A DNA stretch of 64,000 bases from Arabidopsis thaliana (Eukaryota > Streptophyta > Magnoliopsida > Brassicales > Brassicaceae). Below the pieces are notes generated by a model. It was not told the origin of the DNA. It saw nothing but the letters and a program-made list of their open reading frames with translations, and searched no databases. The stretch is from the NCBI RefSeq assembly GCF_000001735.4, contig NC_003074.8, positions 1,860,101 to 1,924,100 of the forward strand. The letters run 5' to 3'. The number at the start of each line of letters is the position of its first letter. Position 1 is the first letter of the stretch. Below, piece by piece: positions 33,704 to 45,000 of the stretch. Both the position numbers and the translations under genes were made by a program.

Positions 33704-34759
33704 CTACTCTTCTAATGAATGTCTTGATGAACGGTACAGATCATACGGTGCCCATAGATGATCAACGATACAAGGCTTCCTTGAATCTAGTCTTAACCAT
33801 GGCTTCCCTTTTCCACTCCAGTGAAGAAGACTTATCGGTCCCGGATGCAACGTTCTACATCTTCCTTCGAAATTATCACCTCCTAGACCATGCTGGTTCC
33901 ACCTATGATTAACCGCTTTTATATCACCGGCGAATATCAGCAGAAACGGAGGTAATGATCCCAAATGGTATATCCTCTTCTGCTTCTGAATTGTCATCCA
34001 CTCTTCTACCTTCTGTGTATACATTCCTTTCCTCCATTTGTTTACATCCACAACCATCACCCCTGTGTTGAAATAACACGGACGTTTTCCTTCAAGAACT
34101 TTGACCAATACCGGGTCTGACCAGAAAGTTCTTGTGAAATAATGGGTGAAGTTTGCGTGGCAGTACTCGGGAGCAGCCACCACTTTACCTTCCATCTCCA
34201 CATGCCACAGCTTCTCTATGTCGTCTACCACAACGAGGTCTGAGTCTAAGTAGATGATCCTGTCAACGCTGCTAGGGATGATATCCGCGAGGTAGATTCT
34301 TGCGTAGTTAAGAGGCTGATCAAGGGCTTGCCTGATGGATTTCGATATCTTGCTGCGGACGAGGTTTGGATCAAACTGATAAATCTTGAAGTTTAGGTAA
34401 GGAAAGGTTGATTTGATGCTGGTGAAAAGGTCGTTTTCGAAATGAGGAAGGGACAGGAAATGAAAAGAGAGGTTTTCAGGGCAAGTGGAATGTTGAAGGA
34501 GAGACAAAACGGCAGCCATTGTGCCACGGAGGTAGTTTGTGTCGAGAGTCATGGCGATATGAATCTGATCAGCCTCACGAGTCCCGCATTGATCACCGTT
34601 TCGAAAAGCCGGGGCTTCTCTGAAAACAGGAAGAGTTGGAGCAGAAGGCTTATGAAGAATGACTCCAACACGAACCGCCATAGTGGTGGTTGTGACCAAG
34701 AGGAGTATAAAGGACAGGAGGCCTAGGAGTTGTGTATAGGAGAGGCTCCTTGAGGCCAT
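33704..34759 (-). CDS. GATL4: Galacturonosyltransferase-like 4 (GT8 family)
   Basis: Intronless, 351 residues. An N-terminal hydrophobic segment at about 9-30 ([20 protein letters not shown]) acts as signal peptide or Golgi anchor. The GT8 catalytic domain starts near 65 ([20 protein letters not shown]). The nucleotide-sugar metal-binding DxD is at 172-174 in [15 protein letters not shown]. Other family motifs are [21 protein letters not shown] and [11 protein letters not shown] with the conserved HxxGxxKPW. GATL proteins are implicated in pectin and xylan assembly in the Golgi; the exact acceptor of this member is not shown by the sequence. Length is usual for the family. Confidence 0.95.
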   Translation of the reverse strand: MASRSLSYTQLLGLLSFILLLVTTTTMAVRVGVILHKPSAPTLPVFREAPAFRNGDQCGTREADQIHIAMTLDTNYLRGTMAAVLSLLQHSTCPENLSFHFLSLPHFENDLFTSIKSTFPYLNFKIYQFDPNLVRSKISKSIRQALDQPLNYARIYLADIIPSSVDRIIYLDSDLVVVDDIEKLWHVEMEGKVVAAPEYCHANFTHYFTRTFWSDPVLVKVLEGKRPCYFNTGVMVVDVNKWRKGMYTQKVEEWMTIQKQKRIYHLGSLPPFLLIFAGDIKAVNHRWNQHGLGGDNFEGRCRTLHPGPISLLHWSGKGKPWLRLDSRKPCIVDHLWAPYDLYRSSRHSLEE

Positions 34760-36662
34760 CCTGAACCTAATTCTCAGGTAAACTCTTTTATTATTATTTT
34801 CACTTTTTTTTTTAATTTTTTTTTAAAAAAGGTTTAAACATTACAAATTAAAAAGATTGATTAGTTAATAGAGCCATTGTTAGGGAAAGGCTAGAATAAA
34901 GGATTTGGGGAGAGGCTTGTTTTATTAGCAGTCTAAATGTGGGGAAGAGATTGAACTTCGGACTGTTTCTCACACAAAATTTTGTCTCCAAAAAAAATCC
35001 ATTTCCTATGAAATAGGAACAAGACAAGTCTGTTGTCCAATGAAATCGGAGTGAATTTTTAGATTTTGTTTCTTCTTCTTTAGATTCTTAGAAACTGGTT
35101 TATGTTTTTTTTTGGAAACAAAAATTATTGTTTATTTTTAGGACAAAATTGGTCTGATCAATTTGCTTTGCTGTCATTTCTTTTTACACTTGATTGCGTC
35201 GGCGGGTTTTTTTTTTTCCTTTTTGGAAGTACCAAAATTAGAATACTGTAACAAACTCCCCTAAAATGTATTAATGCATGCTTTTCATGCAAGAAAATAA
35301 TGATTTTTATGTGATCAAATCCCTGATAACATCATACGATCTCATCATATATATAGTGGTACTGGTAAAATCTGTAATTCCAAAAGTTAAGTAAAATAGT
35401 AAGAAACTAACTTAAGAAAGTGTGTGTTACTCCACGTTTCAAGAAAAGAAAAATGTCTTATATACTCCAATCTTCATGCATGGCTACTAAGACAGTCGCG
35501 TGTCAATCGGTCATTCTCATGCCTAATACTAATCCATATATATAAATAATATATGAACCAGAGAGAAGATCTCTTGAAACTCTTTCGATTACAAATATTT
35601 GAGTTCAAACTTATTCTTTCACCAATACTAGCCATTTGCAGATAAGACAAATAGAAATCGAGTCGAATCTTTCTTGCTTGAGTGGTAGAAGATTTCTTTC
35701 TCTAGTTCCATGTAATTGGTCTAAATCAGTGAACTCATAATTTCATGTACACAAAAAAAAAAGACTGTTTCATAAACAGTGGATATATGGATTGGACTCA
35801 CCATGTCATACATGGTCTCGAGGTAAATTACACTTACTAAGTAATCCTTTATATTTTACATTTTTTACCATGTTGTATGGTAATGTGATAGCTACCTAAT
35901 TCACAGGGCCTTAGGCCCATTAGGTTTTCAATATTTTCATGGATTATCGGGTCGAGAAAATGTTATGATACCCGACCCGAAACGGGGAGAAAATAAACGA
36001 GAAAAGTAAGGAATTATCTCGAGGAAAAGAAAGCATCGATAATCTCAAAAAGTTTTTGGTTTGATTTGGGAACTCGTGCGCGGCTGTGGCAGAGGCCAAA
36101 CCCACCCGTGTACTCCATCCGTCGGATCCACCAAACCAATATTCTTTCATCTCTCTCTCTCTCTCTCTCTCTCTTCTTCTTCGTCTTCTTCTCTTTTTAT
36201 TCTTTCTTCAGGAACAAATTCCTCTGCTTTGGGCATTTTAGGGTTTCTCAAATTTTTGACGCTTTCTCTTAAAAGGGTTGACGAAATAACCCTTTAAGGG
36301 AAAAAACAAAGGTTGAGGAAGACCACCAAGGTGAAAAAAGAAAGAAGAATTCGAACAACAGCAGCAACAAGATAAAGTTACGAATTTTTCCTCTTTTGTA
36401 ACCTTTGTTTCTCTTCTTCCTCTTCCTCCATTTTTTTCCATTAAAGATTCTGCCTTTGGGTTCCAATTTCGTCTTTCCTTTTTCGATTTTGCCGCGTTTA
36501 ACATGACATTCGCAAAACCCTACACTTTTCTGGACGCCATTGTTGAATCCCACGAATTTCGTTTCCCTAGAGATTGCTTGTTCTAGCCCCAGCTTGAAGC
36601 TAAAGATTTTTCAAGGAAAGCACGTTTTTTTGTTTGTGCAATCGAATCTGTTTTTCTGCGTT
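34760..36662. other. Divergent intergenic region, GATL4 and PP2C
   Basis: GATL4 promoter to the left. A site-II-like GGCCCA sits at 35,914-35,919, and a CT run at 36,151-36,174 lies in the likely PP2C leader, which may begin near 36,050. The stretch 34,800-35,880 is AT-rich with poly-T and poly-A tracts. No gene was recognised. Confidence 0.5.
36151..36174 (+). repeat. CT microsatellite in the PP2C leader
   Basis: An uninterrupted run of 12 CT units followed by TTCTTCTTCG. CT runs of this kind are frequent in Arabidopsis 5' UTRs. Confidence 0.9.
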
Positions 36663-37787
36663 ATGGGTTGTGTTCAATGCAAATGTTGTAGCCGATATCC
36701 TTCGTCATCATCAGATGGAGATTCTCGTGGACCTTTAGAAGCCAATGGTGTTCTTAAGGGGAAAGATCAGAAACCTCTTGGATCTATTCACGTTCCTTCT
36801 CCTAATTTCGATATGGTTTACTCTGTGTTATCTCAACGAGGCTATTACCCTGACTCACCTGATAAGGAGAATCAAGACACTTACTGCATCAAAACAGAGC
36901 TTCAAGGTAACCCGAATGTTCATTTCTTCGGTGTCTTTGATGGTCACGGTGTGTTGGGTACGCAGTGTTCGAATTTTGTTAAGGAGAGGGTTGTGGAAAT
37001 GTTGTCTGAAGACCCAACTCTGCTTGAGGATCCGGAGAAAGCTTACAAGTCTGCTTTTTTGAGGGTTAATGAAGAGTTACACGATAGTGAAATCGACGAT
37101 TCGATGAGTGGTACTACTGCCATTACGGTTCTTGTTGTTGGGGATAAGATTTATGTTGCCAATGTAGGAGATTCGAGGGCGGTTCTCGCTGTTAAAGACA
37201 GGAATCGGATTCTAGCAGAGGATTTGTCTTACGATCAAACGCCTTTTAGGAAAGATGAATGCGAGAGGGTTAAAGCTTGTGGAGCTAGAGTGCTGAGTGT
37301 GGATCAAGTGGAAGGGTTGAAAGATCCGAATATACAAACATGGGCAAACGAAGAGAGTGAAGGAGGAGATCCGCCGAGACTTTGGGTACAAAACGGGATG
37401 TATCCGGGAACCGCATTCACGAGGAGTGTTGGTGATTTTACAGCTGAGAGCATTGGAGTTATTGCAGAGCCAGAAGTGTCAATGGTTCATCTCTCGCCTA
37501 ACCATTTGTTCTTTGTTGTTGCAAGCGATGGGATTTTCGAGTTTCTTCCAAGCCAAGCTGTTGTTGATATGGTAAAATACCCTTTTGAAGATCTCAATAT
37601 GTTTTTGTTGGTTTGGGGTCTTAATGTGATTGAAAAATGTTGTTTGCAGGTGGGGAGATACGCAGATCCGCGCGATGGATGCGCTGCAGCAGCAGCGGAA
37701 TCATATAAACTGTGGTTGGAGCATGAGAATAGGACAGATGATATCACAATTATCATTGTACAGATTAAAAAGCTGTCTAATGAATGA
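36663..37787 (+). CDS. Type 2C protein phosphatase, probably lipid-anchored
   Basis: Exons 36663-37571 and 37650-37787 give 348 residues. The N-terminus MGCVQCKCC has Gly2 and Cys3, the pattern for myristoylation and palmitoylation, so plasma-membrane attachment is likely. PP2C motifs are present in order: KENQDTY, FFGVFDGHG, SGTTAITVLVVGDKIYVANVGDSRAVL, TAFTRSVGDF and VVASDGIFEFL. The aspartates of DGHG, the VGDF motif and ASDG are the metal ligands of the family. The intron is only 78 nt, in phase 0 and without stop codons. The frame is open upstream to 36540 without an ATG; the ATG at 36663 restores the anchor motif. The enzyme removes phosphate from Ser/Thr; the substrate is unknown. Confidence 0.93.
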   Translation: MGCVQCKCCSRYPSSSSDGDSRGPLEANGVLKGKDQKPLGSIHVPSPNFDMVYSVLSQRGYYPDSPDKENQDTYCIKTELQGNPNVHFFGVFDGHGVLGTQCSNFVKERVVEMLSEDPTLLEDPEKAYKSAFLRVNEELHDSEIDDSMSGTTAITVLVVGDKIYVANVGDSRAVLAVKDRNRILAEDLSYDQTPFRKDECERVKACGARVLSVDQVEGLKDPNIQTWANEESEGGDPPRLWVQNGMYPGTAFTRSVGDFTAESIGVIAEPEVSMVHLSPNHLFFVVASDGIFEFLPSQAVVDMVKYPFEDLNMFLLVWGLNVIEKCCLQVGRYADPRDGCAAAAAESYKLWLEHENRTDDITIIIVQIKKLSNE

Positions 37788-38054
37788 TGCACATTCCTAT
37801 TTGCCCCTTTGTTTGATTTTTCTGTACTGTAATGTTACAGGTTTCATCCAACTATATAGCAAAGTTAAAAGTAATGCTCTCTCTTTTGTGTATGAGCTTC
37901 TTTTACCAAGATTAAATGACGTGTTTAATACGCTATTTGCTCTTACACGTTGCTTGTTGCGGAGAATAAGCTCTTGGCGACCCAAACAAGTTTACTTGTG
38001 TTCTTTTTTTTCAAATTAAAGAATGAAAACATCATTATAAAGCCCGCCAATTAT

Positions 38055-38657
38055 TTACAAAGAAATGAGACTCTCTATGTGATTGGGAAGAATATGGTGA
38101 CGTTCGTATCCAAGTCTATTACGTCGCCTAAATTCGTCGTCCGCGAGTCCTTCATATATGACTCTTCTAAAGCTGTTTCTCTGTGGATCGAAATACAGAG
38201 CATGAAACGGACTCTGCAAAGTTGTTGGTGCGTAAACAAACTCACCGGCTTCAGTCACACCCGTTAGTTCTAAAAAGGTGTCCAAAATTGGATCATCGAG
38301 TGGAAAAGTTAAAGAAAATGTTCTAAACGACCACGCATGTCTCTCTGCATCCTCCAGAACCCATAGTGAAATAAAGGCTTTCACATAGGTTGCAGAAGCA
38401 AGAGAAGCTAACTTTCCCTCGTAAGTTAAGAGGTAACCTTGGGAACTTTCCCTGAGCACGATCAAATTCACCAGATTCATAATACAGAACCCCGTTGATG
38501 CATCGTCCACGAGGGTAGTAAGGGCAATGTTCAAAGCTACCTTGGATAAATCTCCATGATTTTTTAGCTCTTCCCAATGTAAGAACCCGAGGCTGGTTGC
38601 TGCTTTTTGTCTTTGTCTTCTCTTCACATCTTCTTCTTCTTGTTTCTCCATCATCAA
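38055..38657 (-). pseudogene. Frameshifted F-box-associated domain remnant
   Basis: Two minus-strand frames together resemble one F-box-associated (FBA) domain. The first, from about 38,589 to 38,465, reads RVLTLGRAKKSWRFIQ, then HCPYYPRGRCINGVLYYESG. The second, from about 38,450 to 38,055, reads SQGYLLTYEGKLASL, LWVLEDAERHAWSF, GVTEAGEFVYAP, LYFDPQRNSFRRVIYEG and LPNHIESLISL. The switch of frame near 38,450 and missing consensus residues there point to a deletion. No F-box precedes the domain. A 200-residue frame from the ATG at 38,657 remains open and may be annotated as a gene, but its first third is the wrong frame for the FBA family. It may still be transcribed. Confidence 0.75.
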
Positions 38658-38739
38658 ACCCTATCTTTTTCTCCTTCTTCCTCTCTGTTAGATTACGCGT
38701 ATCTATAGGGTTTAGGGTTTTAGACAAGAAGTTTTTCAT

Positions 38740-39022
38740 GTTAACTTGGTAGTAATTATAAAAATGATGGGTCTCACGCGCTCGCTGGAGGCATGCTTTA
38801 TTTCTTCTCTATACATAATACATAAGTGTATGGGTTTCGTTCACGCGCCGAGAGTGCGAGTGTTGGAACATATAAGACTAGTAGTAATAATGTACTAATG
38901 GTCAGTGAAGTACAAAACTTCTACCAAACTGATGATGACACGTGTAGGGGAAGCAAAATACCTTCTTTGACAAAAACTGACATGCAACAACAACAAACAT
39001 TAACAAAAAGGGCTGACGAAAA
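38740..39022. other. Short intergenic region
   Basis: Lies between the F-box-associated remnant and the 3' end of SAC3B. It probably contains the SAC3B 3' UTR. No feature was recognised. Confidence 0.4.
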
Positions 39023-42000
39023 TCAGAAGTAAATACAGAGCTTCTCGGCTATGCTATTCTGTACCATGTTACATTTTTCCAACAATTCATCTAATCTCTC
39101 ACTCTCTCTCTTCTCTATCGTCTTCTTCTCTGCCGCTTCTCTACCTTTACTTCTCCATGATCTCTCGCCTAACTCATCATCCTCAGTTATCATCAGATCA
39201 ATACCTCGACAAGCTTCTCTGTTCTTTTCCAACATCGATTCCTCTATATCTCTATGATCATCGATGAGCATTCCTGTCTCAACAACTCTCTGGGCTTTGT
39301 CATCATATGGAGGAGGCGACTTCAAGGGGCTGCAGCTGATTTCTATCATTTCATGAAGCAATGGAAGATTTGGAGGACAAGATGGGTATGATGCATCTTC
39401 AGCCAAGAATTTATCTGCATAGCTTGAAGTTGACATGTTGAGATCAGACTTCAGTACGTAAGCTGAGGAAGATGATGCATCAAACAAACCCATTATCCGC
39501 CAGTTGAAGATCCTCTGGAAGATACCAATCCATCTCGGGGTGATATGGTAGCGGCTTGAGTTATGGAGTTCGAGTCTAGTGTTTCTTTCTAGCATCACTC
39601 CTGTTTCTTTAGTAGCTAATGAGACTCCCATAAGATTGCTTCTCTGTGTTAAGTACTCAATTAAGCATCCCTCAAGCCTTTGCGTGTGGTTCTCTATCTC
39701 AGCACCAGAAGCACATCCTACGGTTAGCCATGTCAAATCATCTTCAAAATCTGGGAGCTTACAATTCTCTAGCACGGAACTGAGTAGTTCGACGTTCTCT
39801 GCACTGCTCCAGTCCAGGTTGGGAAGATACCGCTTGACCATTAAACATTCTTTTCTATTATCCTCGAGCAACATTGTCTCAGGGCAAGGCCAACCGATGG
39901 GATTTGCTTCAGCAGCAGAAGTGATGTTTCTTCGTGATGTTTCCAATGCGTCGTTGAAGGCTGATATGCAGATGTTAGGACCAACCTCCTGATCTGGCAT
40001 CTGCTTAAGCAACTCCAAGGAAAAACTGAAATGGGTCAGAAACAGTTCCCGGAGTTTAACATGATGAAGATTTGGTTGCAGAGGTGAATTGCTTGCTAGC
40101 CATTTAAACCCATCTCTTAGCCGTGAATCATTGAAAAAATGAACTTCCTGCCCCTTTTGGGACTTATTAGCAATAGAAACGATGGAAAAGCTTGCTATCT
40201 TTGACTTGTCAATATCATGGAGGCCTAATCCCGAGACAATGTCGGTATCAGGCTCCATGTGTTCCCCATTGCATGAGCTAATTACTACGAGAAGGGGAAG
40301 AACTGAACCGTTGGGTACTGATTCAAGAATGAGGTTAAGCTGTTCTCTCTGAAGATTCAAAGGGAGGCCTCCAGATGCAAGGAAAAGGACTGCACTTGCA
40401 CCACATGTTGTTTCACACATATCATTCTCAGCCTCCACATCCCTAGCTACTGAGAGACAGCATGTGAAATCTATATCAGACCCATTTGCAACCCATTTGT
40501 TCCATACAGACACGCCGGGAGCTGAAAACAGCAGATTATCATCGTTGAGACTACTATGTTCTGCATGAGGCATAAGCTTTGATGATAACCATCGACTGGC
40601 TGCTGAATGCGTAACCTGACTTGCAGAAGATGATGAGTTTACTGATTTAGTCTGAGTACATAAGACGACCTTCCAGCTTATGCATTTTGATTCTGGATTC
40701 CTTCCAACTAGTATATCAGCTATCACATCAGAAATATTCAGCCTTGACCATGATTTCTCACGTTCTTCAAATCTCCTCCTCATGGCTTGATCAATGTTAA
40801 ACTCACCACACGCCCTCGATTGCTGTTGTATAAAGAGAGAACTGATATTAGAACCTCAATAGTACATGCCTTTTAAGAATTTTGCTTCCTTGACAAAAGA
40901 CTGATGATCAGCATGTTATGGGGAAGAAAACTGAAACTTACATCAGTTTTGCTAAATCGGATAGGAGTACCCAGGGATAGTGAATTCAGTGCAGCAGCTG
41001 CTGCTAACTGTCGACGCTCCCGCAATTCACTTTGACGTGAAGACCACCGCTTCCATAATCTGCAAATATTATTACAGAAAATTTAAAAATAACTTAAATC
41101 AATTGTCAATTTGCATGAGGAGCTGGCAAACCTTATGATCAACTTGAGTTTTGCTTTCGCCACTTCCTCATCATACTGATTTAAGATGACCCCATCCTCA
41201 TCCTCGTCTTCCTCGTCAATGTCATTGAACTCCTTTTCCAAGGTACAAATCATTGCAGCCTCCGGTACTGATTCTTCCAAAGCATATTTGTTTTCTACAC
41301 TTGTCGGACACTCTGCAATGGTAGTTACAGGCATAATCTCCATTGGCATAGACTTCGGACTTTGTTGCAAAGCTGGTCCAGGCACATGATTCGTATATAC
41401 ATCCCCTATGATTGAAAATTTAATTTCCCCAGGAGACATACCGATGCGATCGTCATTAGGTTGTTTCTCCAAATTCGACGATTTAGTTTGAGGAAATTTA
41501 GGGGAACCAAAAGGAGAATATAGCTTCACGGGAGAATGAAATCCACCAGCTGATGTAAGGTCATTTTGTTTCTCTTGATGCACCACTGGATTTATAACGA
41601 ATGGCCCTGGTGGATTCATAACAAATGTCCCCATTGGCTTGTCCTCCTCTGCTAAGAGGGAAGTCTTGGAGTCAGCCACTTCTTTATCAAATAGACGCAT
41701 TGATGTTTGTTTCTTAAGACTTCTCGCAGGCGGCATTTCGTGTTTATGGGCGGTAATACACTGTTGATTTCCGATAGTTGCTTCTGTGATCAAGGAAGGC
41801 AATGGAAAGGGAGTAGAAACATCTTCCACTACTGTGGGAGCAGAAACATCTTCCACTATGGTTCTTGACTTTTTCATGTGAACAAGTTTTGAGCATTTTG
41901 TTTTGTAATCCTTATCAGCATGGAGAAATAGGTCATTTTTTACCATGTATGGCTCTTCAAAAACCTTTATCGAAAACCCATGGTACTCCAACAGGGCTTC

Positions 42001-45000
42001 TATGTCCTCTTCCTAAATTCCATTACCAGAAGAAAAATGTAAGATCTCTAACAACTTCTCTGTGACAAACCAAAAAAGGGATACACACCAAGTAACAGAG
42101 TGATGGAAGAAATACCTCCATCCCTATCCAATTTGACATATCTGAAACTGGGAGACCCTGATTAATTTGGAGACCCGAGTGCAGAGAGGCAAGCGCCTGA
42201 GTTCTTAGCTGATGAAACAGAATAAAAGTTTAAATCTCAGTGAAATAATCACACATCAACATGGTACGAATAATAGCTTTTGAACCCACACCACAAATAC
42301 ACCCTTACTTTCGAAAAATGAGCATGCATTAGACATGCTTGAAGATAGCTTGCTTTCCGTGCAAGGCGAAAGAAGGCGATGAAGTTGCCAGTTCTGCAAG
42401 CTCTGTTTTGCACGACTGGTTTCAATACTTAGATCAAGTTAAAAAACTAACAGCCAACAAAAAAATCCAAGGAACTACCTGGCTACATTGCGGGCAAAGA
42501 GAACTTCTGAAGTTTGCCTTATTTCTGGAGTCATATTGGCAAGATCAAGAGAAAGTTCTGAAGGTTCAACCTAACAAGAAGAATTTATTGTCGGGTTAAG
42601 AACTTAGCACACAATTCTGACTGCAAATTCACCCAGAAGGACTTACCTTATAGCCAGGATGCTTGTCGAGTTTGAGAAGGGCATAATAGCCACGAAACTC
42701 TTTTTCTGTAGGAACAGTTATTCCTTTCTTCCTGTGATCATCATACATTTGAAACAACTCAACAGATGTCTTGTTCATCTGCTCAATATTCAGGTGTGCA
42801 TCAAACCCCTCCGAAAAGCCCTCTCCTTTAGTATATTCACATAGCTCATGCATTGCAATGATGTGAAGTCTAATCTGTAACAGGAAAATCAATAGTAAGA
42901 ACACACGCATTTAAAAAAGAATATTGTTTATCATCCTGTTTAATGAGATTTATATAAGATCAGAAAACACAAACCATTTGCTCCAGCAAAGTAATAGCTT
43001 CTTGGTTGAAAATATGTTGCATTCTTAGATCCATACGTATAGCTCTCATCCTATCCCATAAGAAATTGTACATGCCAAGAAAGTTTTCATTGTAAGGTCG
43101 GTCTAGCAAACTCAGCAAATATTCCATTGTATTTTGCAGGATTGGCATTGGTCGTATCAAAATTGCTTCTCGCTCCGCCGTCCTAGTATACTATCCAAAG
43201 GCAGATATATAAGTAGTCATCATGGCAAATGAGTGGTCTAGTATATTTCATCTAAGAAAGAATCTGAAGCTTAAATGATATTAAAAAGGTGAGCTTACTT
43301 TCTTCACAGCAAGGGATTTGCTTGTCTGGTTCCTATCTCCATCCACACGCTCATAATGGTCCAAGTCACCCTTCCTCTCACGCTCCCCCCGTTCTGACTC
43401 TGGGAAAATGAAGAAAAAAGTCCATCATTATATTTGTTCTGCGATCAGATTACTATAACTAGAACTAGCCATCATTTATGGACAAAATAAATATCGTTGG
43501 CAACACAATTCTTTTTTTATCAGATTATATGAACCAAAGACTATTTACACTCAGTTGTCAATTTAATGCATGTCTCAGGCATATGCTTACCAGGACACAT
43601 GTCAGGGCATACTCCAATGATAAGAGAGGGCTGCTCCGAGTTTTCATAATCAGGCAAGGCATCTCCCTTCAGGGCATCCCTACTTGATTCAAGCGAATTG
43701 AATGTTTGTTTGTTGTCCAGAGGCTTCATAGTTTTATTTACAGGTGATTTAGTAAGTTGAATATCAACAGGTCGGTCTGCAATAGGCTCCAGTTCACCCT
43801 TGAAGCGGGCCAGTCTCTTTGCCCTGGCTTGCTCTTCTCTATAAGAAATCCACACCGTTTAGAAAACTTTAAGAACTGGTCCACAGATTAATGCAAAGAG
43901 TCAATACTGCGTGATTAAATATTGTACCCTTCTGTACAATCTTGAGAAGGGAAAGAGTTTCGCGGGATATCCTCTTCAATTGGATATACAGGTGGAGATC
44001 TCGTCCTTTTTGTTGCAGGTGAACTGTTTGTCTTACGCGCATTATTGAAACTATTTACAGAGGAGGGCTGTCCAGGAAATTGAGAATCTGAACTTCTTGA
44101 AAGTGTATATGACTTTGTGCCTGACGTAGGTGGAGATGTCGAAAACCTATCACAGAAACAGCATGCTTAACTAGGAGGAAGCTCAAAGGCACATCAAACC
44201 AGATAGAGAAAAGTAGATTTGTTGCAATAGCATTAAGATAAAGCTGCAGGAGAAGTAAGCATGACTTCAAAGGCTAGTAGCAGAAAAATTTCCAAGCAAC
44301 CATCTAAGTTTAAGGTGAATACGCTCATAAGCCGATTTGCTAAAGATAAAGTTTCTTAAGCCGATTTGCTAACGATAAAGTTTCTTAGGATTGTAACTCT
44401 ATTCTATAATCGTGATTTCTCCTGCCATTCATACGTACACGTATGGCACAGAGTGGGTGAATAAAACATAATAAGCTTTAGAATGTACGATGAGATTCAT
44501 GCTGTCTACCTTTGAGAGTCATGTTGAGACAATATGGGGTCATCTCCAAGGGGTTTATCAGAAGGTGCTACAGCCGAAGACTTTCTTCTAGTAGCTTCCT
44601 GAATTTCAGCTACTTCATGTGCATAGGGGAATGACGAGTTTCCGGTTTGTTCTTGATGAATCAACTGATTGGGATTGCTCCTCGACCTCACCGGATTATT
44701 CTCCGCAGAAGACGGAGAGCGCCTACACAAACATGAGAAAAGGTTCCAGGAAATAAGTTTCAAAAGTTAGTGAGAGGATAGAACAATAAATTAGTATAAA
44801 GATCAAGGAGCAAAGACACAGGTATGGTTCAAATCATTATCCACAAAGAGTAAAGACACCACAAAATGAAATATTTTATGACCTTTTTAAAACCAATCAA
44901 AACCAACAGCGAAAAGAGAATGAGAAACGAAAACATTATGACACTGACAAGAGGATAAAAAGCTCACATCCAAGTTCGGCTAGAAAGTGGCTGAAAACCA

